From Bremia lactucae (Eukaryota; Oomycota; Peronosporomycetes; Peronosporales; Peronosporaceae), in contig NC_090613.1 in assembly GCF_004359215.1 (NCBI RefSeq), forward strand, positions 4,998,406 to 5,038,947: 40,542 nucleotides of DNA, given 5' to 3'. The notes beneath the pieces are model-generated. The model did not search any database. It was not told the DNA's origin and worked only from the letters and a program-made list of their open reading frames with translations. Position numbers and translations under genes: made by a program. Positions within the stretch are counted from its first letter, which is position 1, and each line of letters opens with the position of its first letter. Positions 21,290-32,353 of this stretch are shown here, in pieces.

Positions 21290-21500
21290 TTAGCGAAGAG
21301 GCCTCAGCTGGTGCTCCTTTTCATAGACAGCCATCAAGCCAGGCACATCAGTACGTAGGGTATCGATCGGTTCCCAAGAGTCGAAACTTTTCGGGTAACC
21401 TTTCCATTGAACGAGGATCTGATACCTTTGCCTCACGAAACGGTTGGCAAGCAACCTTTCAACAAGAAAGCGTTGATTCCCACCCGTATCCATCAATGAA
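21290..21500 (-). pseudogene. Chromodomain of gypsy element A
   Basis: Residues FLVERLLANRFVRQRYQILV, then QWKGYPKSFDSWEPIDTLRT, match the chromodomain pattern (Tyr, Trp and the WKGYP..DSWEP core) found at the C-terminus of chromovirus-type gypsy integrases. It ends at the stop just after HQLRPLR. Chromodomains of this class guide integration to modified histones. Upstream it is separated from integrase by a frameshifted linker. Confidence 0.78.
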
Positions 21501-21898
21501 TGCAGGCGGCACTTGACAAGAATAGCGATCTCGACCACCTAATCGCGGCTGCCTTACCTTCATCCGTTCAGTCACAGGCGTTAAGCGCTGCTGAACGACG
21601 TATTGCGGATCCCGAGAGTCAAGTCTCGCGACTGACCTCGGATCTTTGTGATGTCCGAGCGAAGGCTCGGCAGGGTCATGAACGCCTAAAGACTCGCTTG
21701 GACCTTTTTGAGAGGATAATGCTGAGAGATCCGAGTTACTCGCGTGATGTCCCTCGCTCTCCGAGTCCTGTTCGTGGTGGGAGGAGTCGGTCGGCTATTA
21801 GTTTTTCGCCTTCTATGTCCCCCTTGCTCGAGCGACGCTCGATTCACAATCGACGTCACCATCGGTCTCCCAAGATGGATGGGGGTATCAGTACTTAA
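21500..21898 (+). other. Open antisense frame over the integrase-chromodomain linker (A)
   Basis: A 132-codon plus-strand frame with coiled-coil character (RLTSDLCDVRAKARQGHERL) and an RS-type tail (RSPSPVRGGRSRSAISFSPS). It is conserved in element B (30202-29693, minus). It lies opposite the linker of pol, where the sense frame carries stops. It could be the C-terminal part of the antisense protein or a shadow of an Arg-rich linker. Confidence 0.35.
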
Positions 21899-22054
21899 TA
21901 GCACTTTTTCACCCACTCTAAAGCGTTTATTATTCGCGCGACCATTTAGGTCCGCGTATTAATTTTGCTTGTCCTGTGCGCTTGCCATCGCGTTACGGAC
22001 TTTTCGTGTGACGGCTAATCGCTCATCCACAAAGCGTTGAGCCTCGCTTACGCT

Positions 22055-23060
22055 TTAAGCATCAAACTCGCCTTTGTTACCACCAAGAGGTCGGTCATAA
22101 GACGTAGTTTTGTTGACCACTGCTAAATTGACAGGGTCACTAGGGCAAGTTTCTGTCGATGAGATGATACCCTCGCGGGCCATCGTCATATTGACGAAAC
22201 TATGCCCCTCCTTCGAACCAATCATAGTTAAGGGGCTCTCCCTCACTAAGACTCGGGCTGCGCACAAACGAGACTAGCGTCCGAGGATGGCGCAGTCCGT
22301 TAACATATAACGGTGTCTCACCCGCACTGGCGTGGACACTGTTATTTATAGCGAACTCTACAAAGGGCAATTGCTTGCTCCACTCTTTGGGAGTTGCTCT
22401 AGTGCGCAAGACGTCCGCCACGACGCGATAGGCATGTTCTGTTTGGCCATCGGTCTGGAAATGATCTGCGGTCGACATGTGGAGCTTGCTACCTAGTAGC
22501 TCGAGCACATTTCACTAAAAAAACAGACGTAAAACGTGGATTCCGGTCAGATACAATAGACTTGGGCATCTCTGTAGACGGTAAACATGATTTAGGAACA
22601 AGAGAGCTGCCTCCTTGCCTGTGATCGATGCTTTACATGGTGCTAAATGCACCATTTTGCTCAGTCTGTCTACAAGGACGACGAGGCCTGTCTGATCCTT
22701 ATGATCGGGCGGCATGCCAAATATGAAGTCCAGACTTACCGACTTCCAACAGTCGGTGCAGGCTTAATGCGCTGACACTGTACGCAAGAGCGAATATAGC
22801 TGGCCACCCATCTATAAAGGTGTGGCTACTAAAATTCATCTAACACTCGTAAGAATATCTTTTCACGGCCCAGATGCCCATTAGATAGCGCATCATGGAG
22901 CTCGTGAAGGATCATCAGCTTGAGATCGGTGTCATGAGGCACGTGGATTCTCAAGGGATCACAAGGTGACAGCTGATGCCATAACAGACCATCGTTGTAG
23001 CTAAAGCGATTTAGCTTAGCTTTCAGGTGCGACGAAAGGGTTACCTTTCATCCACCGAAG
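22055..23060 (-). pseudogene. Integrase of gypsy element A, broken
   Basis: Zinc HHCC part: HELHDALSNGHLGREK and SCVQCQRIKP (about 22770-22930). Catalytic core: GLVVLVDRLSKMVHLAP (first Asp region, 22640-22690) and the last acidic residue in FQTDGQTEHAYRVV (about 22430), followed by FVEFAINNSVHASAGETPLY. Stops and frameshifts separate the pieces. The GPY/F module seen in element B (about 29690-29800) is missing here: the sequence passes from a GEKVLLSTDT-type segment straight to the linker. Confidence 0.8.
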
Positions 23061-23754
23061 TGATCCAACAGCAGGCGACAATGGCCGTCCTGACTGTAGC
23101 TCTCTTTTATTTCAGAGGCTAATGAGCTCGTCACGTGGTGTGCCTTCATGGCTACCAACGTTGACGGCTGAAATTGTGCTTTAGCACTAGACACAATTTC
23201 CTGGTGTCTTACCTCGAAGTCTGGTCTGCGCAATAAAGCGTCAGCCAAGACATTCGACTTACCCGGCTTACATTCAGCTTTGAAATTAAATTCAGGAAGA
23301 ATGTAAGCCATCTTGCCATTCTAGGCGAGAGCTGCGGTGAGTTTATTGCGGTCCGCAGTGATGCGTGATCCGTATAAACCACAAATGGTTCGGTGCCCAA
23401 TAGGTGCACACGAAACTTGACAAGAGCATACTTTATTGAAAGTTGCTCTTTGTCATGCACGGGGTAATTCAGTTCCGCGGCTATTAAAAGCCGGGACTGA
23501 TAAGAGATGACACGGTCTACGCCGTCGTCATCCTTCTGCATGAGCGCACTGCCTATTGCAAAATTACTTGCATCGCAGACAACGCTAGAGGGCTTATCCG
23601 CGTCTGGCAATGCCAAGACCGGTGCCTCTACAAGAGATTGCTTCACTGATGTGGACGCATCATCTTGTTCTTTAAACCAAACCCATTCTTCTTTTATAAG
23701 GAGGTCAGATAATGGTTTCGTATGCTCAGCATAATTCTTGCTATATTTATGCAA
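23061..23754 (-). pseudogene. RNase H domain of gypsy element A
   Basis: RNase H fused to RT. VVCDASNFAIGSALMQKDDD carries the first catalytic Asp, DKEQLSIKYALVKFRVHLL the Glu, and VVYTDHASLRTAINSPQLSP the next Asp. Frame 23754-23209 is open for 181 codons, then shifts. RNase H removes the RNA template during reverse transcription. Confidence 0.82.
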
Positions 23755-23788
23755 AAATATTAGCGAGCCCTAGGAATTGGCGCAAACC

Positions 23789-24782
23789 CTACACATGCCG
23801 TGGGATTGGCCATTCCTTCACTGATTTCACCTTTTCTGGGTCTGCTCGTACACCATGTGTACATACGATACAGCCCAACGCACAGGTATCTCGAGGACCC
23901 CTATGACGCACTTTTGCAAGTTGACGTACAATTGGGCGTCCTTCAAAGTCTGCAATACAGCGTCTAAATGACGCTTGTGCGACTCTATTGCGCTCAGCCA
24001 ACTCTCGGCTCTACTATGCACGAATACATCGTCAAAGTAATGGGGCGCGTAGACACGGTGTTGACGCATCACGTGAGTCACCACTTGATAGAATGACGCT
24101 GGTGCGTTTCTCAAACCTTGGGGTATCACAAGCCACTCCCAAAGCATACCGCTTGGAAATCTTACTGACGTTTTAGCTACATCGGACTCTCTCGTGAGTA
24201 CCTAATAGTAGCCATCCTTCAAATCCAACGCGGAAAAGATAGTTGACTTCCTGTGGAGTTCAACAAAACATCTTTCCGCATAATTGGCGTTTGAGCCGGT
24301 ATGGTCGCCGTGTTCAGCTTATTGTAAGCATGAACGACGCGCCATCCACCTGTAGGCTTACGCAAACAAAAGGTCGAGCTGCAGTGAGGCGATTTGCTCT
24401 CACGCACATGCCCCGCCTTGGCTCGCTTGTCGAAGAACTTATCGATATAATCGACTTGTTCTTCCGGCAACGGCCATTGCCTGGTCACACAATACTTGGT
24501 GCCAGGTTCGAGGTCTATTTCGTGCCCGGTACCCCTATCTGGTGGTAGGCGGCTCGGCACTTCTTCTGGGAACACATCGCGATGTTTCCACAAAGCCTCA
24601 AAGAAGGACAATCTCAAGGCATCCCAGCCTTGAGCAGCGAACCGTTTATTTTTGTCTGTTTCTAGGACGCTCTCGTCCAGTGTGGACGAGCAACAGTCCA
24701 CCAAGTTCTCTTCTGGAACTGGTGTGACTATTTCGTGGATATTTCCTTCCTTTAATTCGGCAAGGAACAGATCCCACGACAT
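23789..24782 (-). pseudogene. Reverse transcriptase of gypsy element A
   Basis: N-terminal part (24782-24219) has IDLEPGTKYCVTRQWPLPEE and RKPTGGWRVVHAYNKLNTAT. After a break, GMLWEWLVIPQGLRNAPASF leads to the catalytic YFDD box at 24028-24039 and VHSRAESWLSAIESHKRH. Both catalytic Asp residues are retained. The polymerase is split by a frameshift near 24215 and another near 23830. Confidence 0.85.
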
Positions 24783-25306
24783 CTCCGGGAGAAAATTACA
24801 ATCTCCTCGGCAGATTTAAAGACTTGCCGGAGCACCTCAACTGAGGATGCCTCCGCAATTTCGTCTTTGACGGCCTCGAACACCTCGTTCGAAGGCCCGT
24901 CCTCTTCATTAGAGACTGATCCAAAGGTCACTCGTTTAGACGTGCCTTTGATCGTCCTAATCTGTCGGGTACTCGTTTTTCGAGTTACCACGACCCTTTT
25001 CTGGGAAGCGGGTGTCGTTGCACTCCTGGCTAACGCACCCCTTCCAACCGCACCAGGCTCTTGGCACTGTGCCGGTTTATGCGACGCATGACTTCTTGTC
25101 AGCTCGCCGTCTACTGCCACAGGCTCTCGGCTCTGTGCAGGACATTCGGACGCATGACTACTTGTCATCGTCCTATTCACTACCTCAGTCTCCACGAGCT
25201 GGGTAGGAATTGGTGACGTTTGACATCCCGTCAACGCACCCTCAACTGTGTTCGACACGACATCAGTTGCATAGGTTTCTCGCAGGAGCACATCCTTTCC
25301 GATGTC

Positions 25307-25620
25307 TCACGTCGAGTTAGCAACTGTGCGTGTACGCAAGTCTATCCATGGTTGGTGTTTTGCAAACCATGGCATGCCTAGGATGATGTCATATGGACAC
25401 TCCACACCCATAACTGTGAATTTTACTCTCCAGGAGAAGCCACTGAAACTGAACGCGAGTTCAATTCCTCCGACTTTACGAGCGCGCCGTTCGCTAAACG
25501 AACGGTCGCCTCTCCTCGCTTGCCATCCTGGCAAAGCGACTCATGTATCGCCGGTCTCTGTTTAAGAGCCGCGAGTTCGCAAAGTTCTGTGATGCACCCG
25601 AATCTACGGGAAAGGTCATC
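25307..25620 (-). pseudogene. Retroviral-type aspartic protease of gypsy element A
   Basis: The catalytic DSGAS motif (VDSGASQNFANSRLLNRD) lies at about 25555-25608. The flap-to-C-terminal part follows in another frame as CPYDIILGMPWFAKHQPWID (25400-25330). The enzyme would process the Gag-Pol precursor. A stop or frameshift separates the two halves. Confidence 0.75.
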
Positions 25621-25889
25621 ACATGGTCATAGCCTCGATCTCGTGAGATTTAGACCAGCAGGGTGGAGGTCTGAAATGCTGGCACCTCAGGGACTATGCT
25701 ACCCATTTGTCCGATAACTCTGAACTTAGGGTAGCTTCAGAGTCCGCGTCAGTGAGGCATCCCGCCCCTACTGCGCTCCTGCATTCCCGAGCCCTCAGTG
25801 GTCGATGCAGAACTCACGGGTCTTGCACGCTGGTTCTTGCCGTCACCCTTCGGGTAGGGAGCCTTAACCACCAGCAGGCACTTTGGCGT

Positions 25890-26795
25890 AGGAGCGAGCC
25901 GTCATGTGGCCGTGCATGCCGCACTTGTAGCAGACAACGTCTGCATTGCTAACTCCATAGTAGTGGCATCCAACCTCTCGGTCGATGGCTTATACCAAGC
26001 AGCCGCCGAGGCACTGTTGAAGGACCGCTCCTTATTTAAGGCAATTTGGAGTGCCTCTTTATCATCGACGGCACCTTTCTAAATAGGGTCTGTCGTGATG
26101 GGCCGTACTGCAGTCCATTCATGAGCATCGGCACCTTTTTATGTTCCGGTATCGGCCACACTAATGGAGCCGACAGCAAGCGCATATCCTGTGCATATTT
26201 TGAAAGGGATCGCTTCACTTGTCGTGCTCTAAAGAAGCGCGCCTGAGGCAATACTTCGTTGTTAGGCAGATGATACATGGCGCGAATCGTTGTCTTACAT
26301 ATCGTCATGAAGGGAACGCCTTACCGTCCGCCATAAGCGCTGACCAAGCCAATCTAAAGCCTTACCGCGCAAATGCGACATGGCGTACGACACCATCCGG
26401 GTGTCGCCTTTGATAAGCTGCGCCGCATCGCATTGCTCCACGGCTATCCGCCAGTGTAAAATCGTGTGCGCTACAATTCTGTCGAACTTGAACGGCCGGG
26501 CGGAAAGCATCTCAGCAATTTTGCTGAGAGCCTCGCTCCGAGCCTGCTGACGCCTAAGCTCATCCTGAGTCATAGTGACGAATTCCAACGCAGCTTGGCT
26601 GTGTCTCGGACGCGACCACTTGCTGCCCAAGCCCAAATGCCTTAAACTGCTCCAATTGGGCAACATGTTGTTCAGGAGGACTACCCAAGAGCCTGGCCAG
26701 GGCTTGTTCCCCAAGTCCCTGCGCCAAGTGCTCTGCCACCTCCCGATGACATTCGGAGAGGTCTGTGAAACGAGTTCAATTGATTTTAAGCTCAT
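25890..26795 (-). pseudogene. Gag of gypsy element A, broken
   Basis: Starts at ATG 26795 (MSLKSIELVSQ) and matches element 1 Gag through several frameshifts: ALEFVTMTQDELRRQQARSE, HTILHWRIAVEQCDAAQLIK, YHLPNNEVLPQARFFRARQV, and a zinc knuckle VCYKCGMHGHMT near 25900-25950. Gag order and strand agree with the protease and pol downstream. Confidence 0.78.
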
Positions 26796-26863
26796 CCTCA
26801 CTGACACGCTCAGAGAGACGGGTCATGAATAGGACTACTACGCGGGCGCTTCTATAGCAACAA

Positions 26864-26883
26864 CGCTCTACTTAAGCACACAC
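26864..26883 (-). repeat. 5' LTR edge of element A, cut by gap
   Basis: CGCTCTACTTAAGCACACAC matches the inner edge of the family LTR (compare 1082-1105). The rest is lost in the N-run. Confidence 0.45.
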
Positions 26884-26983
26884 NNNNNNNNNNNNNNNNN
26901 NNNNNNNNNNNNNNNNNNNNNNNNNNNNNNNNNNNNNNNNNNNNNNNNNNNNNNNNNNNNNNNNNNNNNNNNNNNNNNNNNNN
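26884..26983. other. Assembly gap of 100 N
   Basis: Exactly 100 N, the usual placeholder for a gap of unknown size. It lies between the 5' LTR edge of element A and the middle of RT of inverted element B. Confidence 0.99.
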
Positions 26984-27835
26984 CCCAGAAGAAGTGCCGA
27001 GCCGCCTACCACCAGATAGGGGCATCGGGCACGAAATAGACCTCGAACCCGGCACCAAGTATTGTGTGACCAGGCAATGGCCGTTGCCGAAAGAACAAGT
27101 CGATTCTATCGATGAGTTCTTCGATAGGCGAGCCAAGGTGACGCATGTGCGTGAGAGCAAATTGCCTCACTGCAGCTTGACCTTTTGTGGGCGTAAAGCC
27201 ACAGGTGGATGGCGCGTATTCATGCTTACAATAAGCTGAACACGGCGACTGTACCGGCGCATACGTCAATCCCGCGGAAAGATGTTATGTTGAACTCAAT
27301 GGGAATTCAACTATCTTTTCCGCCTTGAATATAAAAGAGGCTACTATTAGGTACTCATGAGAGAGTTCAATGTAGCCAAAACGTCAGTAAGATCTCCAAG
27401 CGGTATGCTTTGGGAGTGGCTTGTGATGTCCCAAGGTTTGAGAAACGCACCAGCGACATTCTATCAAGTGGTGACTCACGTGATGCGTCAACACCGTGCC
27501 TATGCGCCCCATTACTTTGACGATGTATTCGTGCATAGTAGAGCCGAGAGTGGGCTGAGCGCAATAGAGTCGCACAAGCGTCATTTAGACGCGTGTTGCA
27601 GACTTTGAAGGACGCTTAATTGTACGTCAACTTGCAAAAGTGCGTCATAAGGGTCCCTGAGATACCTGTAATGTGCTGCATCGTAGGTACACATGGTGTA
27701 CGAGCAGACCCAGGCAAGGCAAAATCAGTGAAGGAATGGCCAATCCCACGACATGTGAAGGGTTTGCGCCAATTCCTAGGGCTCGCTAATTTTTTTGCAT
27801 AAATATAGCAAGAATTATGCGGAGCAAACTAAACC
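26984..27835 (+). pseudogene. Reverse transcriptase of gypsy element B (5' end in gap)
   Basis: Same family as element A in opposite orientation. It begins at the gap with the EEVPSRLPP region, then IDLEPGTKYCVTRQWPLP, AKTSVRSPSGMLWEWLVMSQ, and catalytic YFDD at 27513-27524, followed by LYVNLQKCVIRVPEIP. Frameshifts occur near 27225 and 27600, and a stop near 27618. Confidence 0.82.
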
Positions 27836-28340
27836 ATTATCTGACCTCATTAAAAGGACGTAGAATGGGTTTGGTTAAAAGAACAAGAAGATGTGTTCAC
27901 ATCAGTGAAGCAATCTCTTGTAGAGAAACCGATCTTGGCATTGCCAGACGCGGATATGCCCTTTAGCGTTGTCTGCGATGCAAGTAATTTTGCAATCGGC
28001 AGCGCGCTCATGCAGAAGGATGACGATGGCGTTAACCGTGTCATCTCTTATCAGTCCCGGCTTTTAAAAGCCGCGGAACTGAATTACCCCGGCAGGACAA
28101 ATAGCTACTTTCAACAAAGTATGCTCTTATGCTCAAGTTTCGTGCACACCTATTGGGCACCGAACCATTTGTGGTTTATACGGATCACGCATCACTGCGG
28201 ACCGCAATTAACTCACCGCACCTCTCGCCTAGAATGGCAAGGTGGCTTACATTCTTCTCAAAAAAATCAAAGTTGAATACAAGCCGAGTAAGTCGAATGT
28301 CTTGGCTGACGCTTTCTTGCGCAGACCAGACTTCGAGGTA
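27836..28340 (+). pseudogene. RNase H domain of gypsy element B
   Basis: VVCDASNFAIGSALMQKDDD is intact. The frame then shifts where the Glu-containing helix is damaged (PGRTNSYFQQS replaces the expected segment), and recovers at FRAHLLGTEPFVVYTDHASL. Confidence 0.8.
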
Positions 28341-29810
28341 AAACACAAGGAAAGTGTGTATAATGCTAAAGCACAATTTCAGCCGTCAACGTTGGCAGCC
28401 ATGAAGGCATACCACGTGGCGAGCTCATTAGCCTCTGAAATAAAAGAGAGCTACAGTCGGGACGACCATTATCGCCTGGTGTTGGATCACATTGATGGAC
28501 AAAAGGTAACCCTTTCGTCGCACCTGGAAGCTAAGCTAAATCGTTTTAGCTACAGCGATGGCCTGTTATGGCATCAGATGTCGCCTTGTGATCCCTCACG
28601 ACACAGATCTCAAACTGATGATCCTTCACGAGCTCCATGATGCACCATCTAATGGGCATCTGGGCCGTGAAAAGACATTCTTACGAGTGCGTTTTGGTGG
28701 CGGGTGGCTAGCTATATTCGCTCTTGCGAACAGAGTCAGCGCCATACGCCTGCACCTTCCAGCAGTGCGCCACTGAAGCCGCTACCGATTCCAACGGATT
28801 GTTGGAAGTCAGTAAGTCTGGATTTCATGTTTGGCATACCGCCCGATCATAAGAATCGGACGGGGCTCGTCGTCTTTGTAGACAGACTGAGCAAGATGGT
28901 GCAATTAGCACCATGTAAACACTATCACAGGCAAGGAAGCAGCTCTCTTATTCCTGGATCATGTTTACCGACTACACGGGATGCCCGAGTCCATAGTATC
29001 GGACCGAATCCACGTTGTTTTGCGTCTGGTTTTTGGCGACATGTGTTCGAGCAGCTTGGTAGCAAGCTCTACATGTCGACCGCAGATCTAGCCCTGACCG
29101 ATGGCCAAACATAACATGCCAATCGGGTCGTGGCGGATGTCTAACGCACTATAGCTACTCCCAAAGAATGGAGCAAGCAATTGTCCATTGTTGAGTTCGC
29201 TATAAATAACAGTGTCTACGCCAGTACGGGTGAGACACCGTTTTATATTAACGGACGGCACTATCCTCGGACGCCAGTCTCGTTTGTAGGAAGCCCAAGT
29301 CTTAGTGGAGAGGGTCCCTCACTATGCTCGGTGCGAAAGAGAACATCGTTTCGTCAATATGACGATGACCCATGACGTTATCATCTCAACGACTGAAACT
29401 TGCCCTAGTGACCCTGCCAGTTTATCAGTGTCAATAAAACTACGTCTTATGACCGACCTCTCGGCGGTATCATAGGCAAGTTTGATGCTTAAAACGTGAG
29501 CGAGGCTCAACGCTTCGTGAATGAGCGATAAGCCATCACACGAAAAGTCCGTGACGCAATGGCAAGCGCACAGGTCGCAACAATGATGAACGCTTTAGAG
29601 TGGGTGAAAAAGTACTGCTACTCTACCTAAAGATGCAGTTTCTGTACTACCTGGAGGTACTACGAAGTTGTTGCCGCGTTTCATTGGGCCTTTTATAATG
29701 GTAGAAGAGGTTGGAGACCTAAAGTATAGGCTCGCCTTTCCCCCGTATGAAGACTCACCCCGTATTTTACGTGGGTCGTCTGAAACGGTATGTAGACCCA
29801 AATGAGGTCA
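28341..29810 (+). pseudogene. Integrase of gypsy element B, catalytic Glu replaced by stop
   Basis: HELHDAPSNGHLGREK, then the core SLDFMFGIPPDHKNRTGLVV. The DGQTE box ends in TAA (29112-29114) where the catalytic Glu codon is expected. AINNSVYASTGETPFYINGR follows. The GPY/F module is present (RFIGPFIMVEEVGDLKYRLA, then HPVFYVGRLKRYVDP, about 29680-29810) but needs one frameshift. No active integrase can be made. Confidence 0.8.
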
Positions 29811-30202
29811 CATACCCCCATCCGTCTAAGGAGACGATGGTGACGCCGACTGTGAGACGAGCGTCGTTCGGGTGAGGGGAACGTAGAAGGCGAAAAACTA
29901 ATAGCCGACCGACTCCTCCCACCACGAACAGGACTCGGAGAGCGAGGGACATCACGCGAGTAACGCGGATCTCTCAGCATTATCCTCTCAAAAAGGTCCA
30001 AGTGAGTCTTGAGGGGGCGTTCATGACCCTGACGAGCCTTCGCTCGGACATCATAAAGTTTTGAGGTCAGTCGCAAGATTTTAATCTCGAGAACCACAAT
30101 ACGTCGTTTAGAAGCGCTTAACGCCTGCGATGGAACGGACGAAGGTAAGGCAGCCGCAATTAGGTGGGCGAGATCGTCACTCCTATCGGGCACCGCCTGC
30201 AC
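29811..30202 (-). other. Open antisense frame over the linker (B)
   Basis: Part of a 169-codon minus-strand frame starting at 30202. Similar to 21500-21898 in element A: LAHLIAAALPSSVPSQALSA, ARQGHERPLKTHLDLFERIM, then the RSPSPVRGGRSRSAISFSPS tail. It has the same uncertainty about whether it is translated. Its downstream half (29810-29693) simply runs antisense to GPY/F. Confidence 0.35.
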
Positions 30203-30204
30203 TG

Positions 30205-30470
30205 ATGAATGTGGGTGTGAATCAAGGTTTCCTTGTTAAAAGGTTGCTTGCCCACCGCTTCGTGACGCAAAAGGATCATATCCTCGTCCAATGGAGGTTT
30301 TTTTTACTCTTACGAATCGACGATATCCTACGTATTGACGTGCCCACCGCTTCGTGAGGCAAAAGGATCATAACCTCGTCCAATGACGGGGTTTTTGACT
30401 CTTACGAATCGACGATATCCTACGTATTGACGTGCCCGTGGGTGACTGCCTATGAAAAGGAGCACCAGCT
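30205..30470 (+). pseudogene. Chromodomain of element B with 92-bp tandem duplication
   Basis: NQGFLVKRLLAHRFVTQ is recognisable, then ILVQW, but the rest is disrupted. A unit of about 92 bp (30250-30341) is repeated at 30342-30434 with a few differences, both beginning GCCCACCGCTTCGTGA. The duplication falls inside the domain and breaks it. Confidence 0.7.
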
Positions 30471-30479
30471 GAGGCCTCT

Positions 30480-31420
30480 TCGCTAGTCTCAAATGGACTA
30501 GCAGAAGCAGCGTTGTGATAAGAATCAGGGGGTACAGTACCACCCATTATTTTTTCCACACGCAAGCGGGCGAAATTAATTCGTTGCGACCGCTGTTCAT
30601 CGCATCGGAATGCGGCGCAAGAATTCCGCCTCGTGTTGGTCGGACGTTTCTTTGAACGCGACACGACCGGGGTCGGGAAAATACGCCCAAGCGATATTCA
30701 CTGACCCTTGCATGATTTAAAGACGCCATAATAATTTTGTGCGTCTAGAAGTGGGCGCTCTAGAAGCGACGCTTTAAGAACCGTTTAAACGAGGCCATTT
30801 AGATGGAGGGGGCGTCGGTAATATGCCACCCGTCACATAGCCACGTTCAAAACGACTGGCTTGTGACACCGACTGAGCATGTTCACGCGTCGGAGGCGGA
30901 GCTAGGCTCAGAATCCTCTATATCAGAACCATTATGTATAATGGTATGAGCATAAGGCGTTGTGGTTTTACCTAACGCCGAAGCGGCTGCGCCTTTTTGA
31001 GCAGCGCTCTCATTAACCATCGCTGCGCTATCTAGCGCAGACGACGAGACAGCATTCTTAAATGTTGCTGTTCCATGTTGCGACCATGAGAGGAGTTTGG
31101 ATGGGCAATAATGCGCCATCATCCTTCCTCATGAGCTCATTGTATGCATCACTACTATGAGGTGACGGCAACGGTGTTGACTCATTGTAGTCGACAATGA
31201 GCGACGGAACAACATTCTCAGTGTTGAAGTGGGATAGATCTTGCCGGCGTGCTTACGCGGAGCGTGTGCTTAGTGCGAGGTTGAGTGGGCGTCTTCGCAG
31301 ACGATCCACCAACGTGGCCTCTTTTAGGTGGCACCTTTGGCGCCGTGTATGAAAACACAGATCGCTAGAGTGAATGAGAGAATTAGCGACGCGTTAAGCA
31401 GCTCGCAGTTCCTCCTTTCC
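30480..31420 (-). pseudogene. Antisense ORF region of gypsy element B (unknown protein)
   Basis: Counterpart of 20354-21289. Readable parts: start region near 31365 (KVPPKRGHVGGSSAKTPTQP), a deletion of about 80 bp relative to A, then VDYNESTPLPSPHSSDAYNE in one frame, SSALDSAAMVNESAAQKGAA (31122-30883), and RINFARLRVEKIMGGTVPPD (30664 on). The same candidate splice acceptor (CTCTCATTCACTCTAG) precedes it. Disruptions differ from those in A. Confidence 0.5.
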
Positions 31421-31461
31421 CTTTTACGGATCTTAAAATGTAAATTCGTTCTTAAAGGGGG

Positions 31462-31988
31462 GGTAACGGGCTAAAGTTGTCCTAATACTACACAGTCCCC
31501 GTTAAGTACACTCTGTGTACTGAAGGGGATGGTCAATTACTTAAATAAAGTAATTAGACCCACCCCTTGGGTGTGGATCACATTGTGACCCACCCTTGTG
31601 TGTGATGCACAGGTATATTCACATTAGGAGGGATGACGCCTAGCGTCATCCGTTACGCGAGATATTTAGAAAGACACGCTTGCAATACATATTAAGTATT
31701 ATCTATAGAGATGACATTTTGATTGGTAAAAATGGGTATTTATATTCAATGCGATTAGATATAAATCAGTCTGAAAACTACGTCCTACTTAGTAAGTGCG
31801 CACGAGGAGCCGGATTACCGCTCCCGTGACGACACTTAACTAAGGTACTTAGTGCGTTGGGTGAGGTCGCTAACGCTCACCACAAGTACCTCACTGCACG
31901 CAAGAGAAGACGGTCTATTCGCTTCCTCGCTATGCTAGGGTGTGTGCTTAAGTAGGGCGTGGCCGCCTTAAGACGTGCCCGCATACAC
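31462..31988 (+). repeat. LTR of gypsy element B
   Basis: Full-length family LTR. Its first bases are GGTAACGGGC: about six bases between polypurine tract and LTR (ATGGTG in element A) are missing. It ends CATACA at 31987. It contains GGATGACG/CGTCATCC hairpin arms like element 1. Unexpectedly it is followed by a PBS, see next entry. Confidence 0.82.
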
Positions 31989-31989
31989 T

Positions 31990-32025
31990 TGGTAGCACTT
32001 GTATCCTTCAAACGACCCGCATCAC
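31990..32025 (+). other. PBS and leader fragment after the element B LTR
   Basis: TGGTAGCACTTG (31990-32001) and then ATCCTTC..ACGACCCGCATC match the PBS and leader of element 1 (1010-1052). A 3' LTR should be followed by target DNA, so this LTR is also the 5' LTR of a second, truncated element, or the result of recombination between tandem copies. Confidence 0.65.
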
Positions 32026-32353
32026 AAATGCGGAGCGCAGACGGGAAAAAATAGCATCGGACAGTTCCGGTAGTTTGCGCGCGAGGCAGTAGCTAGAAAA
32101 CCCTTATAGATGCGGAAGAATCCATCGTTGCTCGGTTAAGGAGGTGATGAATGCCTGCCAACACACTTGACGCACGAAAACTTCCAAAGATGCACTCTAG
32201 TGTTTCCTTTTACCCTGTGCACTTGGCCAGTTTACGGCAACGACTCTGTTTGCGGAGTATATAGTTAAACTGCCTGCCCGCCAGTCTGTGTAATCCACAC
32301 CTGATATTCTGGGATAGGGGGTGATCTCAAGACGATTTTAAATTGCTTTTGCA
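32026..32353. other. Intergenic stretch, no gene recognised
   Basis: About 330 bp without a coding frame I can support. It separates the truncated leader from the repeat-containing ORF. Confidence 0.5.
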
